Source: an uncultured Gammaproteobacteria bacterium | Lineage (GTDB): Bacteria; Pseudomonadota; Gammaproteobacteria; Nitrosococcales; Methylophagaceae | Direction: 5' to 3' | Length of the DNA stretch: 64,000 nt | Assembly (NCBI GenBank): GCA_905479075.1 | Contig: CAJQLA010000002.1 | Coordinates: 62,001 to 126,000, forward strand | Shown here: positions 16,848 through 24,797 of the stretch, in pieces | Layout: each line of letters starts with the position of its first letter | How positions within the stretch are numbered: position 1 is the first letter of the stretch | Notes under the pieces: generated by a model | The model's database searches: none | The model's input: only the letters and a program-made list of their open reading frames with translations | Told to the model about the DNA's origin: nothing | Made by a program: the position numbers and the translations under genes

Positions 16848-17573
16848 ATGATTAAAGTATTAGTAGTAGGAGCAAGTGGCGCCACAGGCAGACTGGTTGT
16901 GTCGGAGTTACTTGAGCGAAATATTGTGGTTGTATCTGTCGTAAGAGCGGCTAGCTCCTTGATAGACACCATGGGCAATCATCCGAATTACCAAGAGGTC
17001 CTGGCTAATGCCTCTGAAATGCCAGATCAAGAAATATCATCGCATCTCAAAGGCTGCGATGTTGTTGTTTCCTGCCTAGGACATAATTTGACATTAAAAG
17101 GGATGTTTGGAAAACCTAGGCATTTGGTCACCGATACAATAAGAAAAATTACAACTGCTATCCTACATCTAGAGCCTGACAAAAAAATAAAAATCATCCT
17201 AATGAATACTACAGGAAACAGTAATCGCGACATTCCAGAGAAGCCTCCACTATCACAGAGATTTGTTATATCAATATTGCGCTTTTTGCTTCCACCACAC
17301 GTGGACAACGAACAAGCGGCTGACTATCTCCGGACTCGTGTTGGCCAAGATCACGCATATATTGAATGGGTAGCAGTTAGACCCGATAGTCTTATAAACG
17401 AATCGCAAGTTTCCAAATACATAGCCGTTCCCTCTCCAACTAGAAACGCAATTTTTGATTCTGCTCCTACCAGTCGAGAAAACGTCGCGAATTTTATGGC
17501 AAATTTAGCTACTGACTCAGATTTATGGTCATTTTGGAGAGGTCAAATGCCAGTAATCTACAATGATGCATAA
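16848..17573 (+). CDS. NAD(P)-binding Rossmann-fold protein (cassette gene 1)
   Basis: A 241-residue cytoplasmic protein of the NAD(P)H-binding atypical short-chain dehydrogenase group. The N-terminus has the nucleotide motif VLVVGASGATG (residues 4-14), followed by the strand-helix pattern of a Rossmann fold and VVVSCLG. The segment EWVAVRPDSL in the C-terminal third is typical of NmrA-like and flavin-reductase-like members. The substrate is unknown. The gene begins 19 bases after a GTTATGC core site and its stop overlaps the left core of attC1, so it is a gene cassette. A GAAGG ribosome-binding site precedes the ATG. Confidence 0.8.
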   Translation: MIKVLVVGASGATGRLVVSELLERNIVVVSVVRAASSLIDTMGNHPNYQEVLANASEMPDQEISSHLKGCDVVVSCLGHNLTLKGMFGKPRHLVTDTIRKITTAILHLEPDKKIKIILMNTTGNSNRDIPEKPPLSQRFVISILRFLLPPHVDNEQAADYLRTRVGQDHAYIEWVAVRPDSLINESQVSKYIAVPSPTRNAIFDSAPTSRENVANFMANLATDSDLWSFWRGQMPVIYNDA

Positions 17574-17639
17574 CAAACGCATGCAACGGACTGCCAAACC
17601 GCTACGCGGTTCGGTAGCCTCTGATGCGAGGCGTTATGT
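17568..17639 (+). other. Integron attC site 1
   Basis: Left core GCATAAC (17568-17574) pairs with right core GTTATGT (17633-17639) with one G-U. Next comes the second pair of boxes, CGCAT (17578-17582) with ATGCG (17624-17628), separated from the cores by short unequal spacers of 3 and 4 bases. The interior folds as ACTGCC-AACCGC, a TAC loop, then GCGGTT-GGTAG. This nested imperfect palindrome is the attC plan, and the AAACGC ... AGGCGTTA ends resemble Vibrio-type repeats. The stop codon of the upstream gene lies inside the left core. Confidence 0.85.
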
Positions 17640-17654
17640 GTATAGAGGAAGTGT

Positions 17655-18353
17655 ATGAGAGGTAATATTATTTCCTACATGGAAATGTGTCAGAAAGAGG
17701 GAGCAAGCCTTCAAAAAGGCATGAATTTCCGCCTTAAAGGTAAGCATTCTGTGATCCTTATGTCTGTCCGTGAAAACTCTCCATATCAAGATGAAATTAC
17801 TGAAGATGGCACAGTTCTAATTTATGAGGGCCATGACGTACCAAATACAAAAGATATCGTCTCACCAAAGCTCCTAGATCAGCCTGAATTTAGAGAATCT
17901 GGAAGCTTAAATGAGAACGGTAAATTTCATAAAGCATCGCAAGGTTATAAAAACGGAATCAAAGGCCCCGATATAGTTCAGGTATACGAAAAAATTAAAA
18001 AAGGTATCTGGTCAGACAATGGTTATTTCCATTTAGTTGATTCCTGGATTCAGAAAGAAGAACACAGAAATGTATTCAAATTTAAATTAGTAGCAGTCGA
18101 AGGTGTTACTGACGAGACAATACCTGAGGACGTTACTGATAGAGACGTAAAGAGAAGCCGTATTATCCCGGCTTCTGTGAAACTTGAGGTATGGAAAAGA
18201 GATAAAGGAAAGTGCATAACTTGTGGGGCTACTGATGAATTGCATTTTGATCATATTCTCCCTTATTCAAAAGGGGGGGCTTCTCTAAAGTCAGACAACA
18301 TACAGTTGCTTTGTGCCAGACATAACCTCCAAAAGAGCGCGAAAATACAGTGA
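17655..18353 (+). CDS. Putative SRA-like/HNH endonuclease (cassette gene 2)
   Basis: A 232-residue protein. The C-terminal HNH nuclease domain shows CxxC (187, 190), the catalytic HxDH (197-200), Asn 215, and CxxHN (220-224), i.e. a zinc-stabilised HNH of the type found in McrA-like enzymes. The N-terminal 150 residues resemble an SRA/YDG-like base-reading domain (GTVLIYEGHDVP, GPDIVQVYEKIKKGIW, YFHLVDSWIQ, VFKFKLVAVE); this assignment is tentative. If correct, the protein would be a modification-dependent restriction enzyme, with no need for a partner methylase. It is flanked by two attC sites, so it is a mobile cassette. GAGGAA precedes the start. Confidence 0.75.
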   Translation: MRGNIISYMEMCQKEGASLQKGMNFRLKGKHSVILMSVRENSPYQDEITEDGTVLIYEGHDVPNTKDIVSPKLLDQPEFRESGSLNENGKFHKASQGYKNGIKGPDIVQVYEKIKKGIWSDNGYFHLVDSWIQKEEHRNVFKFKLVAVEGVTDETIPEDVTDRDVKRSRIIPASVKLEVWKRDKGKCITCGATDELHFDHILPYSKGGASLKSDNIQLLCARHNLQKSAKIQ

Positions 18354-18359
18354 AAAATC

Positions 18360-18417
18360 ACATAACAAGGCAATCAAGCGCGACGGCTTACAGCCTCCGC
18401 TTATTTTGGCGTTAGGT
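18360..18417 (+). other. Integron attC site 2
   Basis: The left core ACATAAC (18360-18366) faces the right core GTTAGGT (18411-18417), which fits the GTTRRRY consensus exactly. Inside, AAGCG (18376-18380) pairs with CGCTT (18398-18402) and GGCT (18385-18388) with AGCC (18392-18395). The block AATCAAGCG ... CGCTTATTTTGGCGTTAG closely resembles the short attC sites of resistance cassettes such as those of aadA genes. The length of 58 is at the short end of the known range. Confidence 0.85.
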
Positions 18418-18437
18418 TTCAGTAGGAATCTCGATCT

Positions 18438-18821
18438 ATGGAAATAGTTAAAACGGTTCATCTATTGAGTGCCTATATTACTGGCTTGGGATTTCTTATT
18501 CGCGGTGTTTTAGTGATTTTACAGAGTCCCATATTAAGTCATCGAGCATTAAAAATACTGCCGCATATCGTGGATACATTTTTGTTTGTTAGCGGGCTGG
18601 TTATGGTGTTCACATGGGCAATATGGCCTTCAAGCAATCTATGGCTTTTCGCTAAGTTAGTAGCGCTTCTTTTTTATATATTGTTTGGTCTGCTTATGCT
18701 GCGTTGGGATAGGTCAGCACGTAACCGATGGCTAGGTCTGTTGGGCGGCTTGCTGATTTACTGTTACATATTCGGAGTGGCTCATACTAAATCTATAATG
18801 TCTTTGTTTAGTTTTATGTGA
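18438..18821 (+). CDS. SirB family membrane protein
   Basis: A 127-residue inner-membrane protein with four predicted transmembrane segments and the SirB2-like opening VKTVHLLSAYITGLGFLIRG and HIVDTFLFVSGLVMV. Family members were named from a Salmonella invasion-gene regulator locus, but the molecular role is unclear. The ATG follows an AGGA site 10 bases upstream. It begins 21 bases after attC2 yet has no attC after it and ends 13 bases before the convergent peroxidase gene. It could be a resident chromosomal gene next to the array or a terminal cassette that has lost its attC. Confidence 0.75.
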   Translation: MEIVKTVHLLSAYITGLGFLIRGVLVILQSPILSHRALKILPHIVDTFLFVSGLVMVFTWAIWPSSNLWLFAKLVALLFYILFGLLMLRWDRSARNRWLGLLGGLLIYCYIFGVAHTKSIMSLFSFM

Positions 18822-18834
18822 ATCAAGAATTCAG

Positions 18835-20175
18835 TTAGTGGCTAATAGTGTCGCCAACGGGTGTTGCAAAGGCATCTGAAATCAATTCTGCCACATTGTC
18901 TCCATTGAGGGTATTAAGAAAAGCAACCAGCTCTTTACTTTCTTGTTCTGTTAAACCCAAAGGTTTAATAATGTGTGACTGGGTTTTATTGAGCGTGCCT
19001 TTTTCATTTTGACTAAAGCCACCTTGGTTATAGAGTGCGATCACGGACTCAAGGTCATTGATAGAACCATCGTGCATATACGGTGCTGTGAGTGCCACAT
19101 TACGTAGAGAAGGTGTGCGATATTTCCATCGGTCATCCGGATTTTGGGTGACTTCGTAATAGCCGACGTCAGGTAGCGGTTTGAGACCAACTGTGTTTCT
19201 AAATGATTGTACGACATCTAAATATAAGCCTGGCGCCACTAACATAGTTTCTTTTTCAGGTTTGGCGACACTCATTGAACGAAAAAAGCCAAGGCCGACA
19301 TTATGCAGTTTGTTGTCAGTAAATAAGGCTGCGTCTTTACCAATGCTATGACAAGTACTGCAGAGCGCTTTGCCAGTAAATAATTTGAAACCTTGTTTGG
19401 CTTGGTCTGAAATAGCGTTTGGTTCTTCGGCGTAATACCAGCGGTCAAATGGCGAATTACCCGACACCAAGACACGGTTATAACTGGCAAGTGCCTGTCC
19501 GACCGTCTCTATGCCAGCGGGTTGTCCGTCGAAGGCTTGTTCGAATAAGCCTTGATAATCTGGCAGTTTGCTTATTTTTGCTATGACATGTCCTATCGAC
19601 GTCATGGCCATTTCATTAGAGGCGAGCAGTGGACTCCAAACCAGTGTTTCTAGTGCGTGTTCTCGGCTGTCATGAAATAGTCTATCCAAGTACGCTGTAT
19701 TGTAGATTGTCGGTGCATTGCGTCGACCCAGTCGGCCTTCTACACCCACCGCTTTTTCAAGCTCATTGTTGGTGAAACCTTGATCAGGGATATGGCAGAT
19801 GGCACAGGAGGTGGTGTTATTAATCGAAAGTCTGCGATCAAAAAAAAGCTTTTTCCCAAGATCGATTTTATGTTCTGTAATCGGATTATCGGCTGGGACA
19901 GGAATATTGGGTAGTCCGAGCGGTGGTGTATTAATAACGCGGATAAGATCTGCTTTAACGCCTTTTCTCGCCTCGATCGCTCTTGAATCAGTTGCATAGT
20001 TTTCACTTTCATAACCGACTTTGCTGTCACCAGGGCCAAGACGAATACTATTATTTGTTGCTGCTAGCTGCTGTGCATTATTTGGGCTTATGTCAGCTGC
20101 TTGGCTGGTGTTGAAGTAGAGACTGAGACTAGCGAATAAGCATAGGCTTAGCTTGTGAGGAAAGGATAAAATCAT
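18835..20175 (-). CDS. Di-haem cytochrome c peroxidase, MauG/CcpA family
   Basis: A 446-residue periplasmic protein with a signal peptide (about 1-26, ending TSQAA). Two c-type haem motifs are present: CAICH at residues 124-128 and CSTCH at 272-276. Family landmarks include LGKKLFFDRRLS before haem 1, RRNAPTIYNTAYLDRLFHDSR between the haems, and PSLRNVALTAPYMHDGSI with a possible axial Met or His near the C-terminus. Relatives reduce hydrogen peroxide or, as MauG, modify methylamine dehydrogenase. No mau genes are nearby, so a general peroxidase role is as likely. A 257-base gap separates it from the divergent FAH gene. Confidence 0.9.
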   Translation of the reverse strand: MILSFPHKLSLCLFASLSLYFNTSQAADISPNNAQQLAATNNSIRLGPGDSKVGYESENYATDSRAIEARKGVKADLIRVINTPPLGLPNIPVPADNPITEHKIDLGKKLFFDRRLSINNTTSCAICHIPDQGFTNNELEKAVGVEGRLGRRNAPTIYNTAYLDRLFHDSREHALETLVWSPLLASNEMAMTSIGHVIAKISKLPDYQGLFEQAFDGQPAGIETVGQALASYNRVLVSGNSPFDRWYYAEEPNAISDQAKQGFKLFTGKALCSTCHSIGKDAALFTDNKLHNVGLGFFRSMSVAKPEKETMLVAPGLYLDVVQSFRNTVGLKPLPDVGYYEVTQNPDDRWKYRTPSLRNVALTAPYMHDGSINDLESVIALYNQGGFSQNEKGTLNKTQSHIIKPLGLTEQESKELVAFLNTLNGDNVAELISDAFATPVGDTISH

Positions 20176-20432
20176 AATGTATCTTTTTTGAATCTAAATA
20201 GGATTATTGTTTTTTTGATGACTAGCAGCTTGTTGTACATGGTATCGGATTTAGTGTTAAACGAAGACACGTGTTTATACCAGTACTTTTAGTGTGGGTA
20301 TTAGGCTAACCAACAATGGTCGTCATTCTAACTAGAGGAAATTATAGATTTAGGCAACTTGGTGACAATGAATGCCCTAGCGGCAGCGAAATTGATAAAA
20401 TAACCGAGTTGAGGTTAATGTAAGAATTTAAT

Positions 20433-21050
20433 ATGAATGCCATCCAATATCAGAATAAAGCCATTTATCCCTCTAAAGTAGTGTGTATAGGCAAGAATTA
20501 CGTTGGGCATATTAAAGAAATGGATGGTGTTGTCCCTGATGAAATGGTGATGTTTTTTAAACCCAATTCATCGGTAACTGATCAGGTTTATGCGAGTTCA
20601 ACAGAGCTGATTCATTATGAAGCTGAAATTAGTTTTTTAATTAGTGCTGGTGACATTATTGCTGTGGGTTTCGGCCTTGATCTCACTAAGCGTACGTTGC
20701 AGAGACAATTAAAAGACAAAGGCTTGCCTTGGGAGCGAGCAAAAGCCTTTTCTGGTTCAGCCGTCTTCAGTGAGTTTATCCCTTTTGATGGCGATGTCAG
20801 CGACTTACGCTTGCAACTGTTTATTAATGAGAAATTAGTTCAACAAGGCGGTGTTGCGTTGATGTTAAATAAACCTGATGCTGTTCTTGCTGAGGTGAAA
20901 TCATTTGTTTCATTTGAAGATGGCGATATTTTGATGACGGGAACACCAAAAGGTGTGGGTGAAGTCAAAACAGGTGATAGTTATGTAGGACGGATTTTTA
21001 ATAAAGAGATATTGCTTATTGAACAACAGTGGCAAGTGAAAGCATTTTAA
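20433..21050 (+). CDS. Fumarylacetoacetate hydrolase family protein
   Basis: A 205-residue protein of the FAH superfamily, which cleaves or decarboxylates acyl-pyruvate-type substrates with a metal bound by acidic residues. The fold signature is visible: KVVCIGKNYVGHIKEM, the metal ligands in HYEAEISFLI, LTKRTLQRQLKDKGLPWERAKAF and GDILMTGTPKGVG. The exact substrate cannot be read from sequence; acylpyruvase or oxaloacetate decarboxylase activity is common for proteins of this size. Its end overlaps the convergent ogt end by 4 bases. Confidence 0.88.
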   Translation: MNAIQYQNKAIYPSKVVCIGKNYVGHIKEMDGVVPDEMVMFFKPNSSVTDQVYASSTELIHYEAEISFLISAGDIIAVGFGLDLTKRTLQRQLKDKGLPWERAKAFSGSAVFSEFIPFDGDVSDLRLQLFINEKLVQQGGVALMLNKPDAVLAEVKSFVSFEDGDILMTGTPKGVGEVKTGDSYVGRIFNKEILLIEQQWQVKAF

Positions 21051-21550
21051 CTTTGTTCTAAATCGAGCAAGGCTTGCTTGGTAGAGAATCCTCCGGCATA
21101 CCCCGTCAATTTACCATCAGAACCGATAATGCGATGGCAAGGGACAATAATGGATAAAGCATTGGCTGCATTGGCGTTGGCTACAGCGCGAACAGCGTTA
21201 TCTTTGCCGATACGCTGGGCAAGTTCTAAATAGCTGGTGGTGTGACCATAGGGGATGGTTTGTAAGGTCCGCCAAACCTGTTTCTGGAAATCTGATCCTG
21301 CTAGTATAAGTGGTAGATCGAAATGAGTAAGTTTGCTTTTAAAATAGGCATCTAATTGCTCTGCTGCTGTAGTCAGTAACGCATTGGAGCTTTGAATAAA
21401 ATTATTCACTTCTAAGTATTTTTTTAGCCGGTTTTCCACAGCTGTTTTATTTTTCTTATCAGACCAATTGCATAGACAAAGTCGGGTATCAAAACTGCCT
21501 AAGGTTATTTCCCCATATGGGGAGAGATAAGTTTGCGTGCTAATGTGCAT
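21047..21550 (-). CDS. ogt: Methylated-DNA--protein-cysteine methyltransferase
   Basis: A 167-residue suicide DNA-repair protein that takes the alkyl group from O6-alkylguanine or O4-alkylthymine on to its own cysteine. The acceptor is Cys 138 in IVPCHRIIGSDGKLTGYAGG. The helix-turn-helix region FQKQVWRTLQTIPYGHTTSY precedes it, with the asparagine hinge VANANAANALS. The absence of an Ada-type N-terminal zinc domain and the length point to Ogt. It is convergent with the FAH gene. Confidence 0.93.
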   Translation of the reverse strand: MHISTQTYLSPYGEITLGSFDTRLCLCNWSDKKNKTAVENRLKKYLEVNNFIQSSNALLTTAAEQLDAYFKSKLTHFDLPLILAGSDFQKQVWRTLQTIPYGHTTSYLELAQRIGKDNAVRAVANANAANALSIIVPCHRIIGSDGKLTGYAGGFSTKQALLDLEQS

Positions 21551-21581
21551 GTGTTAAAAATTAAATTATTAGTGTTTAACA

Positions 21582-23047
21582 TCAACCGATATCGGCTTTT
21601 TTGTAATATTGATAAGTGTTTTTGCCTTGTTGTTTAGCATGATACATAGCTTTGTCAGCATGATTTATCAGTGTAGTAGCCTTTTCACCATCGTCTGGGA
21701 AAAAGGCGATGCCAATACTTGTGGAATTGATATGTTGATTATCTTGAATCTGTATAGGTTTTTGAATTTCATTGAGAATAGTGTTGGCAATGATATCCAC
21801 CATCTGAGTATCTTTAACGTCTTCTAGAATGATCAAGAACTCATCACCGCCAATGCGAGCGACACTATCTGAAGCCCGTAGACGTTTTTTTAATCTTTCA
21901 GCTGTTTTCATTAAAATTTGATCACCGACTGAGTGACCGAAGGTATCGTTAATGTTTTTAAACTCGTCCAAGTCTAAAAAAAGTACAGCTACTTTATGTT
22001 GTTGCCTTTTTGCAATTTCTATAGCATGAAGAAGTAATTCATTGACTTTTTTTCTATTAGGTAGCTGAGTTAAAAAGTCATGATCAGCATGATGTTGAAC
22101 TTCTGATTTTTGAGACTGAAGCTCCTGATTAATCTTGGCAAGTTCATTATTCTTGAGTGTTATTTCAGCTTTGTGGGTAACGACCTGATGATGTCTGAAA
22201 AAGAAGGTCATTAATAAAAGGACAAATCCAAACACGACTTGCCAAAGCAGTTGGTAATTGAAGTCTTCAACATATTCAATGGCAGTCCACCGATTAAGAA
22301 TATTTCGTTTGTCATGTTCAGTGACACTCAAAGCCGCTTGTTGGAAGATTTGATAAAGCATGGGGTCATCATTTCTTGTTGCGACCCCCATATTCCACTC
22401 TATGCCTAAGTTACCCCCAATTTTTAACTCGCCATAGTAGTTTTTTTGTATTTCATGTCCAAGGGAGTATAGGTTTTCTATGAAGCCAAAGATTTCATTA
22501 TTACTAACCATTTGCAGCCCATCTTGACGGCTTGGTGCCATGATGAATTCAATGTTAGGGTTGGCATCTTTAATTGTCTTCGCTAAATCACACCCTTCTA
22601 AAAGTCCTAACTTTTTATCAACAATTTCTGAAAGTTGAGAAACATACATAACATCACGTTTGGTTGCTAAAACGACTGGCAGAGTCAAGTAAGGTGAGGT
22701 GACATTCATAAAAGATTGTTGCGGTGCAACCGCCATACTAATTAGAAAAATATCACATTCCCTGATCTTTGCTTTGACAAGAGATTCAGACCAATCTTTT
22801 GTGGGTAAAACCTGAATTGGTGTTTCTATTTTTTGTTGTAGAATCTTAAGATAATCAGCACCTATACCGCTATACTCACCATCTTCAAATTTTTCGATAG
22901 GCATCCAGTCGGGGTCAACGCAGGCTTTTATGACTTGTTTTTGCTGTAGGTAGTCTTGTTGCTGCTTAGAGAATGTTAGGTTTTCTGCATTAACTATAAT
23001 GGAGCCGTTTACTAAAAAAATAGCAGTAATAGGAAGCGTCTTGTCAT
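21582..23047 (-). pseudogene. Sensor diguanylate cyclase with N-terminal frameshift at a T7 tract
   Basis: A predicted membrane cyclic-di-GMP synthase. From the internal ATG at 22904 an open frame of 440 residues carries a solute-binding (SBP_bac_3-like) domain (about 1-210), a transmembrane helix (219-236), a coiled linker and a GGDEF domain with GGDEF at 352-356 and the inhibitory RxxD site at 343-346. Upstream in the same frame the sequence continues ACVDPDWMPIEKF back to a signal-peptide-like stretch but has no start codon. An ATG at 23045-23047 in another frame encodes MTRRFLLLLFF and then stops. One extra T in the seven-T run (plus strand A-run 23014-23020) would join them into a perfect signal peptide (MTRRFLLLLFFLVNGSIIVNA). 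So either the gene is broken, or the tract slips, or the base call is wrong. Confidence 0.8.
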
Positions 23048-23218
23048 GTAATAGGCTGCTTTAAAAATTTGGTGAACATTATTTTTGTTGTTTTGGGTAG
23101 AATAGTTGTCTGCTGTAATTTAGAGAGACAATGATCCTGCGCTTTAGTATCGCACGTTATTAGAGTCGTTTACAGGAAGATGTCAGTTTAATAACAAGTC
23201 ATTAAGTAAAGGGTTAGG

Positions 23219-23638
23219 ATGAAAATCAGTCAGGTGCCATTTGCTGCACATAATGGTATTACCATTAATGAAGATAATGCGCTTTCATTATGCTTTGAAA
23301 AGACTGTGCAAAACCATATGGCAGGTGTGCATGCGGGTGCACAGTTCTTATTAGCTGAAAGTGCCAGCGGCTATTATTTGTTGACCCAATTTCCAGAGTT
23401 TGTCGGTCGAATTACGACTTTGTTAAGGGAGTCGGATATTAAATTTTGCAAGCAGGCTTTTGGTAATTTAACGTCACATGTTGAGATATCAGAAGTGGAT
23501 ACAGCTAAGTTACAAAAATCGCTTAATGCAAGAGGCAGAGCAGTGATTGAGGTATTAGTTAAGATTACGGATGAGAATGATGAAATGACCTGTTCTGGGC
23601 ATTTTCGTTGGTTTGTGCAGTTGATGGATATAGATTGA
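23219..23638 (+). CDS. Hotdog-fold thioesterase-like protein (DUF4442/PaaI type)
   Basis: A 139-residue soluble protein. The segment NHMAGVHAGAQFLLAESASG matches the helix and active-site region of hotdog-fold thioesterases, and the following strands (IKFCKQAFGNLTSHVEIS, GRAVIEVLVKITDEN) fit the sheet. Members act on acyl-CoA or acyl-ACP thioesters, but many DUF4442-like proteins have no proven substrate. A GGGTTAGG stretch precedes the ATG. It is divergent from the cyclase gene and convergent with the tandem unknown genes. Confidence 0.7.
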   Translation: MKISQVPFAAHNGITINEDNALSLCFEKTVQNHMAGVHAGAQFLLAESASGYYLLTQFPEFVGRITTLLRESDIKFCKQAFGNLTSHVEISEVDTAKLQKSLNARGRAVIEVLVKITDENDEMTCSGHFRWFVQLMDID

Positions 23639-23648
23639 TAACAACTGA

Positions 23649-23787
23649 TTACGTAAACATCGCTTGATGTCCTGTTTTAAAATGTTTCTTAGCCTATCCA
23701 GTAAGCCAAGCGAGATCAAAACCTTGTGAAAGTGTTGTTTCTTTAGCTTGGTAATAGGCAATCATAAATTGTTTCAAAATCGAACAT
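23649..23787 (-). pseudogene. Decayed fourth copy of the tandem unknown family
   Basis: On the minus strand a GGGAGG ribosome-binding site and ATG TTC (start at 23787) are followed after only a few codons, and in another frame, by QFMIAYYQAKE and DLAWLTG, a stop codon, then AKKHFKTG and a final stop. This aligns with the C-terminal third of the three intact genes next to it (for example EFMAAYYHAKE and WLADYAQAHF). The middle of the gene, about 250 bases, has been deleted and a nonsense codon has arisen (TAG at 23694-23696). It lies 3' of the intact copies in the same orientation. Confidence 0.7.
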
Positions 23788-23918
23788 ATTCTACCTCCCA
23801 TGCTAGGTTTTTGATGGTATCAACAAAAAAAAGCGATGTATAAAGGAAGTTTAATTTTTAAGATTGTTAGTTGATTAAGACCAAGGAATGAGGAAAAGTG
23901 TAGAGAGTATAGGCCCTG

Positions 23919-24320
23919 TTAAGTCAAATGATTGACTTCGACTGCAGGGTCAAAATGTGCCTGAGCATAATCGGCTAACCACTTAATATTCAGCTCAGGG
24001 TTATAAGCTTCTTTAGCATGATAGTAGGCGGCCATAAACTCTTCATCAGCTTCATCTAACCACTTTTCTGTCAGGTTTTGCACGCGCATAGAGTTTTGTC
24101 GATAAATTTCTTCAAAAACAGAATCAACGAGTAAGGCGAAAACCTCTTCCGTGGTCTTGTGATCTTCAGCATAAGCACGACATATTCCAAGTATTGAAGC
24201 CGTAATATAACGATCTGATTGCATGGGAATAGGCACGTTATGAAGAACGCTTTTCAAAGGATCAAAGCATTCAGAAAAGGCTTTTTTTAATTCTTTTTTA
24301 TATTTTAATGATTTAAACAT
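23919..24320 (-). CDS. Tandem unknown family protein, copy A
   Basis: A 133-residue soluble, probably all-helical protein that I do not recognise. Shared features across the three copies are MF at the start, a basic segment, CFDPLKS, a PIPMQSD-like turn, SILGICRAYA, a VFEEIYR helix, WLDEADEEFMAAYYHAKE and WLADYAQAHF. It has no signal peptide. It is the last intact copy of the set, 36 bases after copy B, with AAGGT before the ATG. It is closest to copy B by eye. No function can be assigned. Confidence 0.75.
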   Translation of the reverse strand: MFKSLKYKKELKKAFSECFDPLKSVLHNVPIPMQSDRYITASILGICRAYAEDHKTTEEVFALLVDSVFEEIYRQNSMRVQNLTEKWLDEADEEFMAAYYHAKEAYNPELNIKWLADYAQAHFDPAVEVNHLT

Positions 24321-24356
24321 GGTGGTTACCTTGGCAATCTACTTTTATGTTGCATG

Positions 24357-24758
24357 TCACAAGGGATGCCAGAGTGTACGGGCTTTTCTAAAATGATCTT
24401 GTGCATATTGGCTGAGCCACCTTAAATCTAGTGGATCTTCTATTGTTGCTTTAGCTGCATAATAGGCTACCATAAATTCATCATCTGCTTCATCCAGCCA
24501 CACTTCTGCTCTATTTTGAACACTGATTGATTGGCTGCGAAAGACTTCTTCAAAAGCGGCATCAACAATTAACTCGAATGCTTTTTGGTTTAAGTCATTG
24601 GCACTCGTATAGGCACGACAGATTCCCAGAATTGATCCCATGATGTATTTGCTTTCACGCATATTGGGATGGACATTACCAAGATCACTTTTTAGTGGGT
24701 CAAAACAATCTGAAAGTGCATTTCTGACTTTCGATTTATGTTTTGTGGTTTCAAACAT
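24357..24758 (-). CDS. Tandem unknown family protein, copy B
   Basis: A 133-residue paralogue of its neighbours. It keeps the framework CFDPLKSDLGNVHPNM, SILGICRAY, FEEVFRSQSISVQNRAEVWLDEADDEFMVAYYAAK and WLSQYAQDHF. Differences from copy A are spread along the length, so the duplication is not recent. The upstream ribosome-binding site is weak, so translation may rely on coupling within an operon read from copy C through A. Confidence 0.75.
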   Translation of the reverse strand: MFETTKHKSKVRNALSDCFDPLKSDLGNVHPNMRESKYIMGSILGICRAYTSANDLNQKAFELIVDAAFEEVFRSQSISVQNRAEVWLDEADDEFMVAYYAAKATIEDPLDLRWLSQYAQDHFRKARTLWHPL

Positions 24759-24797
24759 GAATGTTAGTTTTGGAGTGATTAGCTGGCTAAAATGGGT

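Larger units (their letters stand above)
16823..18417 (+). mobile_element. Integron gene-cassette cluster lacking an integrase (CALIN-type)
   Basis: Two consecutive short genes, each ending at an attC recombination site with matching core sequences, lie between an outer-membrane protein gene and a cytochrome c peroxidase gene. Cassette 1 runs from about 16824 to 17633 and carries an NAD(P)-binding protein. Cassette 2 runs from about 17634 to 18411 and carries an HNH nuclease. Each gene's stop codon falls in or just before its attC, as is usual for cassettes. No tyrosine-recombinase integron integrase and no attI were seen within the window. The next gene (18438) begins 21 bases past the second attC but has no attC of its own. 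Confidence 0.75.

Noticed and set aside
16555..18834. Integron integrase or attI site
   Set aside because: No tyrosine-recombinase frame occurs on either strand in or near the array; the window holds only attC-like sites.
23555..23761. 68-residue minus-strand frame with a basic start
   Set aside because: It is in the wrong frame of the decayed fourth paralogue and runs antisense into the hotdog-fold gene.
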